From positions 4,234,501 through 4,298,500 of the forward strand of contig NZ_CP145905.1 in the NCBI RefSeq assembly GCF_036894955.1: DNA of 64,000 nucleotides. The letters are read 5' to 3'. Position 1 is the first letter of the stretch, and the number at the start of each line of letters is the position of its first letter. A program made the translations under genes and the position numbers. The notes beneath the pieces were generated by a model. The model was not told the origin of the DNA, made no database searches, and saw only the letters and a program-made list of their open reading frames with translations. Shown here one piece after another: positions 27,409 through 35,881 of the stretch. Source of the DNA: Paenibacillus sp. KS-LC4. Its GTDB lineage: Bacteria; Bacillota; Bacilli; Paenibacillales; Paenibacillaceae.

Positions 27409-28461
27409 TCACGCCCGATGTTTAGCTATCCGCATCTCAGCCAGGCGATCCGCTGCACGGAAAGAAGGCATTTGCTGCTCTTTCGATAGCTCAAAAATAC
27501 GCTGTAGTTGGTTATAAATTCCCTCTACCCTGCTGAGCACCCGCTCTCGGTTATAGCCAAACCATTCATCTGCCACATTTATCAGCCCGCCGGAGTTGAC
27601 GACATAGTCCGGAGCATATAAGATGCCTTGGGCTGCGAGCTGATCGCCATGCTTTTCTTCCTTCAGCTGATTATTCGCAGCACCAGCAACTACCTTCGCC
27701 TTGAGCAGCGGAAGGCTGTCATCATTAATAATGCCTCCCATCGCGCAAGGCGCAAAAATGTCACATTCAACGCCATAAATATGATCGACATCGACCATTT
27801 TGGCTCCAAACTCCATGACTGCACGCTCTGCGTTTGCTTGCACAACATCGGTCACAATCAGCTTGGCACCTGCTTCGCTCAAATAGCGGCATAAATGGTA
27901 GGCGACGCTGCCTACGCCCTGTACCGCTATCGTTTTCCCCAACAGCTCAGCTGACCCGAAAGCTTCTAGGGAAGCAGCCCGAATCGCATGAAATACACCA
28001 AGTGCTGTAAAAGGCGAAGGATTACCTCCGCTGCCAAACTCCGGCGATATTCCTGTCACGAATTTCGTCCTTTGACGAATAAAATCCATATCCGCCACTG
28101 TCGTCCCCACATCTTCCGCCGTAATATATGTGCCGTTCAACGTTTCAATGAACCGTCCAAACGCATGGAACAGCTCCGCGCTTTTATCCGTCATCGGGTC
28201 GCCGATAATAACCGCCTTGCCCCCTCCCAGATTAAGCCCTGCCGCAGAAGATTTATAGGTCATCCCCCGTGCTAAGCGGATAACGTCATCGACTGCCGAT
28301 TCCTCCGAGGCATAAGGATACATGCGCGTACCACCCAGCGCCGGTCCAAGTGTCGTATCATGAATGGCGATAATCGCTTTTAAGCCCGATTTATGATCAC
28401 GACAAAAAACCAATTGCTCCACACCATATTGCTCCACCCGTTCGAAATACAAACGATCCAC
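27409..28461 (-). CDS. Leucine (Leu/Val/Phe) dehydrogenase
   Basis: A 350-residue NAD-dependent amino-acid dehydrogenase converting branched-chain amino acids reversibly to 2-oxo acids and ammonia. Signature LGPALGGTRM is followed by MTYKSSAAGLNLGGGKAV with the catalytic lysines, and the dinucleotide fold begins at IAVQGVGSVAYHL. I prefer GTG 28461, preceded by GGAG at six bases and matching the family's short N-terminus (VDRLYFERVEQYGVEQLVFC), to the GTG four codons upstream. It is monocistronic. It would serve branched-chain keto-acid and fatty-acid primer supply. Confidence 0.93.
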   Translation of the reverse strand: MDRLYFERVEQYGVEQLVFCRDHKSGLKAIIAIHDTTLGPALGGTRMYPYASEESAVDDVIRLARGMTYKSSAAGLNLGGGKAVIIGDPMTDKSAELFHAFGRFIETLNGTYITAEDVGTTVADMDFIRQRTKFVTGISPEFGSGGNPSPFTALGVFHAIRAASLEAFGSAELLGKTIAVQGVGSVAYHLCRYLSEAGAKLIVTDVVQANAERAVMEFGAKMVDVDHIYGVECDIFAPCAMGGIINDDSLPLLKAKVVAGAANNQLKEEKHGDQLAAQGILYAPDYVVNSGGLINVADEWFGYNRERVLSRVEGIYNQLQRIFELSKEQQMPSFRAADRLAEMRIAKHRA

Positions 28462-28680
28462 TCCTGTCTCCACGCAAATATGTCAGATTAGATTCCATCC
28501 TCTCTCTGTAATTAATCTATTCTTCAAAGCTATGAAATGACTCATCCGCTTGCCTAACCAATCATACAAGTTCAATATCGCCAATAATGATAGACAACAA
28601 AATAAATGCCCAATGCTGCATGGCATTTGCCACACCGCATCGGGCACTTATTGCGAAACATAAATCTTCATACTCCCCTT

Positions 28681-29073
28681 CTAATTTTGAAAAGGAATTA
28701 ACTTACGAACTTGCTCATTACGCAGCCAAATGCCGCCCCAGGCTAACACAGCAAGATAAACGGGAAATAAGGTGTTGCTGAACAATGGCGCATCCAGCCG
28801 CAGATGAGTTACGATAACCCCGCCAAAATACCCGGTCAGCAGCACAACGCCTAGGAAGGACGTACGTGGCAAAGCGTACAAAATCGTCGATAGCAGCGCA
28901 AGCACACCCATAATAACAATATGATGCTCCTGAAATCCAAGCTGTATGGTCGACTCAACTACAATTGCAGGCTTAAATAGCTTCATAACGCCATCAAATA
29001 GCATAAACAAAATGACTAATCCGCTCATGATCCAGGATGTCCAAAGCCGCCCTTTTGAAATGCGTGTGTTCAT
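28681..29073 (-). CDS. DoxX-like membrane protein
   Basis: A 130-residue protein with four membrane helices. It opens with WIMSGLVILFMLFDGVMKLFKP and has FLGVVLLTGYFGGVIVTHLR, typical of the DoxX-like family. Function in this family is poorly defined. It stands alone between leucine dehydrogenase and the AraC gene. Confidence 0.85.
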   Translation of the reverse strand: MNTRISKGRLWTSWIMSGLVILFMLFDGVMKLFKPAIVVESTIQLGFQEHHIVIMGVLALLSTILYALPRTSFLGVVLLTGYFGGVIVTHLRLDAPLFSNTLFPVYLAVLAWGGIWLRNEQVRKLIPFQN

Positions 29074-29136
29074 CGTTATTTACCCCTCACGTTTTTTGAG
29101 CATATTGTATCACATTTCACAGCTAATACGGAAAGC

Positions 29137-29190
29137 AAAAAAAAACGCTCATTGATCGGCTATTTGGCCAGCAAATCAATGAGCGTTTTT
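29137..29190 (-). terminator. Terminator overlapping the end of the Btr-like gene
   Basis: On the minus strand AAAAACGCTCATTGAT (29190-29175) pairs with ATCAATGAGCGTTTTT (29156-29141), followed by more T. The stop codon (29162-29160) lies in the loop, so the upstream arm encodes the last residues. Confidence 0.88.
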
Positions 29191-30776
29191 ATAATATGCT
29201 GTCTTCCTAACGGCGTCCAGCTCATGACGAACCAATTAGGAATCGCATGTACATTTCCCTCTTGAACGGCGCTTGTCTCCTGCCACGCACTAGTTTGTGT
29301 CATCGAATGAAAAATTTCCTCGCTCCCTGCCAGCACATGATGCTTCTGAATAAATAAGTGCTCCGTATCCAGCACCGGCATCGCTTCCGGCGGAATTTCC
29401 AGCCGCCACATATCGCCCGGCACCTGTCCACCCGGCTTTAGGGCAAGCTCTTTATAAATGAGTTCATTAAGTGGATGGGCTGTTGTCCCTTGAATCCCAA
29501 CTGCACGGTGACTAACCTGTATAACCGTAATTCGATTCTCGCCAATCGCTTCGTTCAACAATTGCTTGGCATCCTCAATACTCAAATCCAGACGGGTCAG
29601 CACCGCTTCAGCTTCTCGCTCTCGGTTTACAAGCTCAGCAATTTTCAAGAAGTTTCGCTTCCAATCCCACACTGAAAAATCAAGAAAATACGAGGGTGCG
29701 ATTTGCTTAAAGCTGTCTTTAAAATGCATATGGTAATGATCCGCAATAATTAAGTCGCATTTGGAACGTTTTAGCTCACTAAGCTGCTCATCTAACTGCT
29801 TGCTGTATGCCTGTTCCCCTGTGCCGGGGTACTGAAACAAATCGACGGCACATACAGGCTCGATGCCGATAGATTGCAAATGCTCATGAAAGCCGAGCGA
29901 GGAGGCTACAGCGATTTTCATCGTCCCACGCTTCATATAAACGGTTGGCGATACGCCTACTAAACGCTGAAACATACGGCTGAAATAAAACTCGCTGCGG
30001 AAGCCGACGAAATCAGCCACTTCCTTTACGCGCCGATCCTCCTTGTCGAGTAATTGCTTCGCCTTGTCCATCCGGATTTGATTTAAATACTCAATCGGGG
30101 ATTCGACCTTCATTTTGCGGAAAAGACGGGAGTAAGCCGTTGTTGTCATTTCGGCTGCTGCGGCCAAATGGTCGATGCTTATTTTCCGCCTATAGTTTTC
30201 TTTCATATAAATAATGCTGCGCTCAATTCGTTCATCGCTTGCTTCACGCTGCTCCGGTGCGTTGGTAATAATAAAGCTTATAAACTCTTCTAGCAGCAGC
30301 CGCAAGGAAAAAGCATCCGTCCTCGCTGCGCCTCTGCTCTGCTCATACATATACAGCAATCGTTGAAGCACCTGCTGCGGCTGACGAATAGCAATATGTC
30401 CCGGCAAAAAAGCACCGGACATCGCTAAGGTTTGCACCCCTTCATACCTCTTCCCTTCCTTTACAAGCAGGACGGGCTTGAAAAAAAGACCATAATACGT
30501 AATCGTGCTGCAATGATCAGGAATGTCAACGATCATCCCCGGCACTAGCAGATATAGCTCTAAGGGGCGAATTCGGCACAATACACCATCTATTAAGAGA
30601 CTAGCTTCACCTTCTAAAATAAAACACAACACATGCATGCCTATCCGATGGCTGCCTGCTCCTTGGTGAACGGGGAACCTTCGTTTCCTTAAATATGAAA
30701 ATAAATACAGCTGATTCGTCTTCGAAGAACGCAACGGCATTCGGTTTAGCACCGACCTTTCGTAAAACCGTGACAA
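29160..30776 (-). CDS. AraC regulator fused to a siderophore-binding domain (Btr-like)
   Basis: A 538-residue protein: an N-terminal cupin-like region, an AraC double helix-turn-helix at about 195-290 (ISIDHLAAAAEMTTTAYSRL; VADFVGFRSEFYFSRMFQR), and a C-terminal FeuA/FhuD-type binding domain (MKIAVASSLGFHEHLQSIGIEP onward) without signal peptide. This is the architecture of Bacillus Btr, which binds Fe-bacillibactin in the cytoplasm and activates feuABC. It is the last gene of the uptake operon, 9 nt after a permease, and should switch that operon on when ferric siderophore enters. Start is uncertain: TTG 30776 has only a weak purine stretch; ATG 30740 (526 residues) is an alternative. Confidence 0.9.
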   Translation of the reverse strand: MSRFYERSVLNRMPLRSSKTNQLYLFSYLRKRRFPVHQGAGSHRIGMHVLCFILEGEASLLIDGVLCRIRPLELYLLVPGMIVDIPDHCSTITYYGLFFKPVLLVKEGKRYEGVQTLAMSGAFLPGHIAIRQPQQVLQRLLYMYEQSRGAARTDAFSLRLLLEEFISFIITNAPEQREASDERIERSIIYMKENYRRKISIDHLAAAAEMTTTAYSRLFRKMKVESPIEYLNQIRMDKAKQLLDKEDRRVKEVADFVGFRSEFYFSRMFQRLVGVSPTVYMKRGTMKIAVASSLGFHEHLQSIGIEPVCAVDLFQYPGTGEQAYSKQLDEQLSELKRSKCDLIIADHYHMHFKDSFKQIAPSYFLDFSVWDWKRNFLKIAELVNREREAEAVLTRLDLSIEDAKQLLNEAIGENRITVIQVSHRAVGIQGTTAHPLNELIYKELALKPGGQVPGDMWRLEIPPEAMPVLDTEHLFIQKHHVLAGSEEIFHSMTQTSAWQETSAVQEGNVHAIPNWFVMSWTPLGRQHIIKTLIDLLAK

Positions 30777-30785
30777 TTTCTTCTA

Positions 30786-31757
30786 TTATATAGTATTACG
30801 CCGCAGCAGCAAATAGATCATATAAGGCGCGCCTATACATGCAGTAACTAGACCAGCTGGTATTTCATAAGGAGAAAAAGCCATTCTGCCAATTAAATCA
30901 GCAACAATAACGATTAATCCACCAAGCAAAGCCGTCACCGGAAGCCGCTTTATGCTGCGCGTACCAACTAAGCGTACAGCCATATGAGGAGCAATCAGGC
31001 CAACAAACGCAATCGTGCCCGCCATAGATACGGCTGATCCTGCCAAGGCGACGCTTATGAGAATAAACCAAAATCTCATTCGCTCGAGGCGCAGCCCGAG
31101 CCCCTTGGCCGAAGCATCGGTTAATTGAAACAGATCGAGCTGGCGAATACTGAACAGTACGAAAGGGAGCAGCACCGCTATCCACGGCAGCAGGGGCCAA
31201 AAATGCTCCCAGGTTCGACCGTATAAGCTGCCCGCCATCCATACCGAGGCTTGCGAAACACGAAAAATATTGCCCAGCGTCAGCAAATAAGTGATGCACG
31301 CTGCTGCCATAGCTGAAATGCCGATTCCTACTAACAGCAATCGAATGATTGAAATGCCATTGCTCCAGGATAATAAATAGATGAGGGCCGCTACAACAAT
31401 CGCGCCGGCAAAAGCAGCAAAAGGCAGCTGGCTCATCGGGTACGCAGGCACAAGCACCATAACAGCAACTACAGCCGCTGCGGCTCCCGAATTGAGCCCG
31501 ATAATGCCTGGCGAAGCAAGCGGATTACGTGTAATGATCTGCAACAGCATTCCTGATACTGCAAGTCCACAGCCCGCTAAAAAACCAGTGAGCGCTCTTG
31601 GCAGCCGTACCGTGCGAATCGTAAAAGCAAATTCATCATTTCCGATGTGAAGGGCCGTACGAATGGCTTCGAGCGGCGGCACTGCCCGTTCTCCAAGCAT
31701 AATACTTAAGAGCAGAACAAGCAGATTCAAACCAAGCAGAAGCAAAACGATGCTCAA
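30786..31757 (-). CDS. FecCD-family siderophore ABC permease
   Basis: A 323-residue permease with about nine to ten helices. Family hallmarks include RLPRALTGFLAGCGLAVSG, NPLASPGIIGLNSGAA, and GTIAFVGLIAPHMAVRLVG, the last being the ATPase-docking region. It probably starts at TTG 31757 with AAAGGG eight bases upstream; no ATG/GTG start is found in frame further up. It forms the permease dimer with the preceding gene. No ATPase gene is present in the operon, so a shared FhuC/YusV-like ATPase elsewhere is implied. Confidence 0.93.
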   Translation of the reverse strand: MSIVLLLLGLNLLVLLLSIMLGERAVPPLEAIRTALHIGNDEFAFTIRTVRLPRALTGFLAGCGLAVSGMLLQIITRNPLASPGIIGLNSGAAAAVVAVMVLVPAYPMSQLPFAAFAGAIVVAALIYLLSWSNGISIIRLLLVGIGISAMAAACITYLLTLGNIFRVSQASVWMAGSLYGRTWEHFWPLLPWIAVLLPFVLFSIRQLDLFQLTDASAKGLGLRLERMRFWFILISVALAGSAVSMAGTIAFVGLIAPHMAVRLVGTRSIKRLPVTALLGGLIVIVADLIGRMAFSPYEIPAGLVTACIGAPYMIYLLLRRNTI

Positions 31758-31783
31758 GAAGCGTCCCTTTATAATAGAAGAAA

Positions 31784-32773
31784 CTATTTCGCTCCCCCCT
31801 TTCGCTGAGCCAAATAAATGAGGAAAGGCGCACCCAGAAAAGCAGTGACTACCCCTACAGGCAGCTCCTCGCCAGGCAATACGAACCGCGCTGCAATATC
31901 AGCCAGCAGTAATAGTAAAGCGCCTAATACAATCGCATATGGCAAAATCCAGCGATAATTGGTTCCGGCCATATATCTAGCCATATGCGGCACCGCTAGT
32001 CCGATGAAAGCAATGGGTCCTGCAATAGCTACAGCGCTTCCAGCTAAAACAACGATAACGCCGATACAGACCAGCTTGATGAATATGATCCTCTGCCCTA
32101 AGCCCTGCGCCACTTCCTCGCCCAAGCTAATCACATTCATATGTCCAGCTAATAACAACGAGCCAACCAGACCGAGCAGCATATAGGGAAGCACCGCTAA
32201 AAACAGCTGCATATCCCTTCCTGTAATGGAGCCGGCCAGCCAGAAGCGCATCGTATCCAGCGATTGTTCATTTAAAATAAGGATGCCCTGCGTCAGGGAA
32301 GCCAGCAGCAAATTGATCGTCGCTCCGGCAAGTACGAGCTTGACCGAGTTGAGCGGCTGTCTGCCGAGGGAGCTAAGTATAAATACCGCAAAGCCTGCGA
32401 TTGCAGCGCCTGCAAAAGCCGACCAAGTAAACAGGACAAGCGAGGTTGTGCCGAAAAAAAATGACGCGATAACGGTCGTTAACGCAGCGCCATAATTAAT
32501 GCCGAATAATTCAGGGCCTGCGAGCGCATTGCGGCTAAGCGCCTGCATGAGACAGCCAGCTGCTGCTAACGAGCCGCCTACGAGCATCGCAATCATCGCC
32601 CTTGGCAAGCGGACCGACTGTATAATAAGCTGATCCCGCGATCCATCAAATGCCCAAAACGTATCTATAACGGCTGCAAACGGCACCTTTACAATGCCAA
32701 ACATAATGCTGGAAATCCACGCCATTATAAGTAAAACAAGCAGCGTCGCCAAACCGGTCATTCTGCCTCTCAC
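31784..32773 (-). CDS. FecCD-family siderophore ABC permease
   Basis: A 329-residue permease homologous to its neighbour: RLPRAMIAMLVGGSLAAAG, NALAGPELFGINYGAA and GPIAFIGLAVPHMARYMAG. I chose GTG 32773, which has GGAGG eight bases upstream and starts just before the first membrane helix; the longer open frame upstream reads through an intergenic hairpin and has no membrane character. It is followed by the second permease after 26 nt. Confidence 0.92.
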   Translation of the reverse strand: MRGRMTGLATLLVLLIMAWISSIMFGIVKVPFAAVIDTFWAFDGSRDQLIIQSVRLPRAMIAMLVGGSLAAAGCLMQALSRNALAGPELFGINYGAALTTVIASFFFGTTSLVLFTWSAFAGAAIAGFAVFILSSLGRQPLNSVKLVLAGATINLLLASLTQGILILNEQSLDTMRFWLAGSITGRDMQLFLAVLPYMLLGLVGSLLLAGHMNVISLGEEVAQGLGQRIIFIKLVCIGVIVVLAGSAVAIAGPIAFIGLAVPHMARYMAGTNYRWILPYAIVLGALLLLLADIAARFVLPGEELPVGVVTAFLGAPFLIYLAQRKGGAK

Positions 32774-32813
32774 TGTTTCAACCTCCGAACGCAAAGCGGT
32801 ATAATCATACAGA

Positions 32814-32847
32814 AAGATTGGGCCGCCACTGCGGAGGACCCAATCTT
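32814..32847 (-). promoter_or_regulatory. Intergenic stem-loop between binding protein and permease genes
   Basis: AAGATTGGG pairs with CCCAATCTT, enclosing an inner CCGC/GCGG stem; only TTTCTGT follows. In binding-protein operons such hairpins often protect the upstream mRNA so that more binding protein than permease is made; partial termination is another possibility. Confidence 0.65.
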
Positions 32848-32872
32848 CAATGAAACGATATGCATGCTGCAT

Positions 32873-33856
32873 TTAGCCTGCGACATAGGTATTTATATCA
32901 TCCGCCACTTTAGTAGCAGCTTGAATGCCTAGGCCACTCATCCAATATTCCCAATTAACCGGGTGAACGCTATTATTTTGAGCGCCCTTTAACGATTTCC
33001 ACAGCGGACTGCTTTCCAGCTTGGCAAAGGCATCCTTCTCCCGATCAAACCATAAAATAACATTTCCATCGAGATCAGCGATCTGCTCCTCCGTTAAATC
33101 TTTGGAGAAGCCTTCATCCGTTTGTGCTGCCGGGCGAACGATACCCGCTTCCTTCATAATACCGCCAGCAAATGTGCCTTCCAAATAAATTTGAATTTTA
33201 TCCTGGCGCGGACGGAACAGCGATACTTCCTTGCCCTCGACCTTTGCTTTCAGCTCATTTATTTTTTGCGCATAATCCTCAAGCAGCTTTGCTCCCTCAG
33301 CCTGCTTGTTCACAGCATCTGCGTGCAGCTGTAGGTTTTCCTTCCAAGTTACGCCGAGCGTTTCTACGAATACGGTCGGGGCAATTTGTGCCAGCTGAGT
33401 ATGAATCGCATCATGCGTATCTTTATTTCCAATAATTAAATCCGGTCCGAGTGCATCAATCGCTTCAAGATTTGGCTCATTGACCGTTCCAATATTTTCA
33501 ATGCCATCCGTTCCCTCCAAATAAGCAGGGTAAGGATCGCCAGCAGCCAAAATAGATGGAGCGCCGACAGGCTTGATGCCCATTTTCAGCAAATTGTCCA
33601 AAGCGCCGATATCAAGCACAACAACACGCGCTGGATTTACAGGCACTTCAACATCGCCATATGTATCCTTAACCACTCGAGTTGCTGCCGCTGGTTCTGC
33701 ACTGCTTGTGCTTTCAGGTGAAGCTGCCGCTGGCGAAGCGGTATTCGTTCCGCCAGAAGCCGCATTGCCGCAGCCCGATAAAATGAGAAGTAAAATCATG
33801 AACCCTACAAAATGAAGCGTAAAACGGTGTTTTCTGTCTACAGTTCTTACTAGCAT
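32873..33856 (-). CDS. Ferric-siderophore-binding lipoprotein (FhuD/FecB type)
   Basis: A 327-residue class III binding protein: signal peptide with lipobox LSGC at about residue 29, Ala/Ser/Thr-rich linker, then RVVKDTYGDVEVPVNPARVVVLDIGALDNLLKMGIKPVG, the classic periplasmic-binding type-2 start, and ALGPDLIIGNKDTHD. AGGGGG precedes the ATG. It is the first gene of an operon with two permeases and the Btr-like regulator, and a Fur box lies 24 nt upstream. It likely captures the ferric form of the siderophore made by the neighbouring sbn-like genes. Confidence 0.94.
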   Translation of the reverse strand: MLVRTVDRKHRFTLHFVGFMILLLILSGCGNAASGGTNTASPAAASPESTSSAEPAAATRVVKDTYGDVEVPVNPARVVVLDIGALDNLLKMGIKPVGAPSILAAGDPYPAYLEGTDGIENIGTVNEPNLEAIDALGPDLIIGNKDTHDAIHTQLAQIAPTVFVETLGVTWKENLQLHADAVNKQAEGAKLLEDYAQKINELKAKVEGKEVSLFRPRQDKIQIYLEGTFAGGIMKEAGIVRPAAQTDEGFSKDLTEEQIADLDGNVILWFDREKDAFAKLESSPLWKSLKGAQNNSVHPVNWEYWMSGLGIQAATKVADDINTYVAG

Positions 33857-33879
33857 GTACTACATCCCCCTGCGATTAA

Positions 33880-33894
33880 TAATGATTATCATTA
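33880..33894. promoter_or_regulatory. Fur box of the siderophore uptake operon
   Basis: TAATGATTATCATTA, centred in a longer palindromic AT-rich stretch (33875-33899), matches the 7-1-7 Fur consensus TGATAATNATTATCA closely once the 19-bp form is considered. It lies just upstream of the binding-protein gene. Confidence 0.8.
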
Positions 33895-34002
33895 ATAATA
33901 AGAATACCAAGCCCCTCGGCAAGCTGTCCATGCAATAAGATGTCATTATCATGCATTATTTTTATACCCAGCAAAAATTCACCTAATTTTATCCATGAAC
34001 CA

Positions 34003-35877
34003 TTAGCTATCAGCTAACGGATTGCGTACCTGATGGATGCGCAGCTCATCATCTGGGAACAGCCTTCTTTTCGTCAATTGCTCAACGCCTATGACTGCAT
34101 CGAACAACGAGAATCGTTCAAACTGCTCGGCATGCTCTGGAAAATGCTGCTGATACTCTAAGATTATCTGCTTCACCATCTGCCAAAATTTCACCTCGGA
34201 GAAGTCGTAATGCTGCTCCATAAACAAAGCTAATTCGCCTAAGTTAATAAAGAAAAAGGCATCATGGACAAAATCACGCACAGCAGCCGGATCATCTGTT
34301 TCCAGAAAGGAATTGCGATTGACGCGTTGATGATATTCCGGCACTTGCACAAGCTGTGGACATTTGTCCGGCTCGGCGAGAGCCGCCTTCATAAATCGAA
34401 TGCCGTCATGAAAATCCTTCAGCGCCACCCGCTGCGGCATGCCAGCCTGATGGATCAGTACCATATTTTGCGCATGCGATTCGATAGCGATGCCATGGGC
34501 AAACAGGAAATGAATAATCGGGCGGACGCTCGCACCAAGCAGCCCAAGCAGCCACTTTTCCGCTCCATGCCGCTTAATCCACGGATCAATAATTGGAGCG
34601 CTATTCAAGTCTGTAGCGCATAGCGCATTGAAGGGCACCGCCGATTCTTCCGGCAGCAGCTGCGGATGCAGGCTTTCCCGCCATATGCAGGCGAGCACTC
34701 CATAGGCTTGCGGCTGCAAAGCAGCAGGTATGCCGCTATTCACATAGGCTGCGCCCGCAATCTCGCCTAGAAGAATGACGCGCAGTTGGTCGCGCAAATA
34801 GCTGTCCTCAGCTGCCAAGCCTTGCAGCCAATCCGTAATGAGCGGTGCATTTTCCACCGTATGCGGAGCAAGTATTCTGCCGGTTGATGTATTCAATATA
34901 CTCAAGGCCAGCTTGATATAAGCTTTATCGGGAGACGTTCGATTGGCAAGCGTACGAATGGATTGCTGAGCCGTGTAACGTTCATCGGCCGTACCTAGCG
35001 GTATCAATGCTCCTTCGCGAATTTGCGCTGCAAATACCGAGGTCAATTTATTGCTCCATTGCCACGGATGGACGGGCAGCAGCACATAGGCGCCTCGATC
35101 AACGCCAAGCTGCGTGAGATAAGCCGCAAATTTGGAGCGGCTGCCCTCACTCAGCTGTGTGCCGATCCATTCGTTAACGTCTATTTGCGCAAAAGAGGCA
35201 TTTTTGAGCCTCGCTGAGCCGCTTGTCCGCGCGAGCTTTCGCTGCACAGCTACCCAAATAGGCTCGATGGGCTGAGCAAACTCCGGCCCATACGCCGAGT
35301 GATCCGAAACATTAAAGCCGATGCGCGATTTGTAGCTCGGATGATACGGATGCCCATCCATAATCAAGCTTTCCCAGTCCTCATAGGATTGCTGATGAAT
35401 GGGGATCGCCGCTTGATGCCGTTCATATTGAGCAAGCGTATCGTTGATTAACGTCTGTTCAAGCTCCTGGATAAAATGAAGCGTCCTCGCCTCATCTGCT
35501 CCGCTCCTAGCAGCAGTCTCAAGCAGAAACAACGCGAGCGAATCGGCTTCCGCCTCGCTATTATTCATTTTGCGCAGCAGCGGCTGGGCATCCATCCGCA
35601 GACGGTCGAATGTCAGATGCCGTGTGCCGCCGCAAATATAAACGACCGCCTCTCCGCTTTCGCTCACCCCCTGAATTTCACAGGACCAGCGGTGATTCGG
35701 CTCCAGCCTCAGGCCGCCCACAATCCCTTCATAGAGCATGGATTGAACCAGCTGCCGAAAAATTCGGCGTCTTACTTGAACAAAATGGGAAGAGCGCATC
35801 GCAAGCGCATACTTGCTTTCCTCTGGCATTCCCTCTACTGACGCCGCTGTTAACACTTCTGTCTGACCGTTTTCCAT
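34003..35877 (-). CDS. IucA/IucC-family NIS siderophore synthetase (SbnC/SbnF-like)
   Basis: A 624-residue NRPS-independent siderophore synthetase that adenylates a carboxylate and joins it to an amine. Seen: HPYHPSYKSRIGFN near residue 177, LLPVHPWQW, the ATP-binding QQSIRTLANRTSPDKAYIKL, SILNTSTGRILAPHT, HAQNMVL and KDFHDGIRF. This set matches SbnF and SbnC of Staphylococcus aureus rather than SbnE. It begins 4 nt after the preceding synthetase and ends the biosynthetic operon. HPYHPSYKSR looks slightly nearer SbnF, but I cannot assign SbnC versus SbnF with confidence. Confidence 0.92.
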   Translation of the reverse strand: MENGQTEVLTAASVEGMPEESKYALAMRSSHFVQVRRRIFRQLVQSMLYEGIVGGLRLEPNHRWSCEIQGVSESGEAVVYICGGTRHLTFDRLRMDAQPLLRKMNNSEAEADSLALFLLETAARSGADEARTLHFIQELEQTLINDTLAQYERHQAAIPIHQQSYEDWESLIMDGHPYHPSYKSRIGFNVSDHSAYGPEFAQPIEPIWVAVQRKLARTSGSARLKNASFAQIDVNEWIGTQLSEGSRSKFAAYLTQLGVDRGAYVLLPVHPWQWSNKLTSVFAAQIREGALIPLGTADERYTAQQSIRTLANRTSPDKAYIKLALSILNTSTGRILAPHTVENAPLITDWLQGLAAEDSYLRDQLRVILLGEIAGAAYVNSGIPAALQPQAYGVLACIWRESLHPQLLPEESAVPFNALCATDLNSAPIIDPWIKRHGAEKWLLGLLGASVRPIIHFLFAHGIAIESHAQNMVLIHQAGMPQRVALKDFHDGIRFMKAALAEPDKCPQLVQVPEYHQRVNRNSFLETDDPAAVRDFVHDAFFFINLGELALFMEQHYDFSEVKFWQMVKQIILEYQQHFPEHAEQFERFSLFDAVIGVEQLTKRRLFPDDELRIHQVRNPLADS

Positions 35878-35881
35878 CTTC

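Noticed and set aside
31784..32872. Longer permease frame starting at 32872
   Set aside because: The extra 33 codons cross the intergenic hairpin and have no membrane character; GTG 32773 has a good ribosome site.
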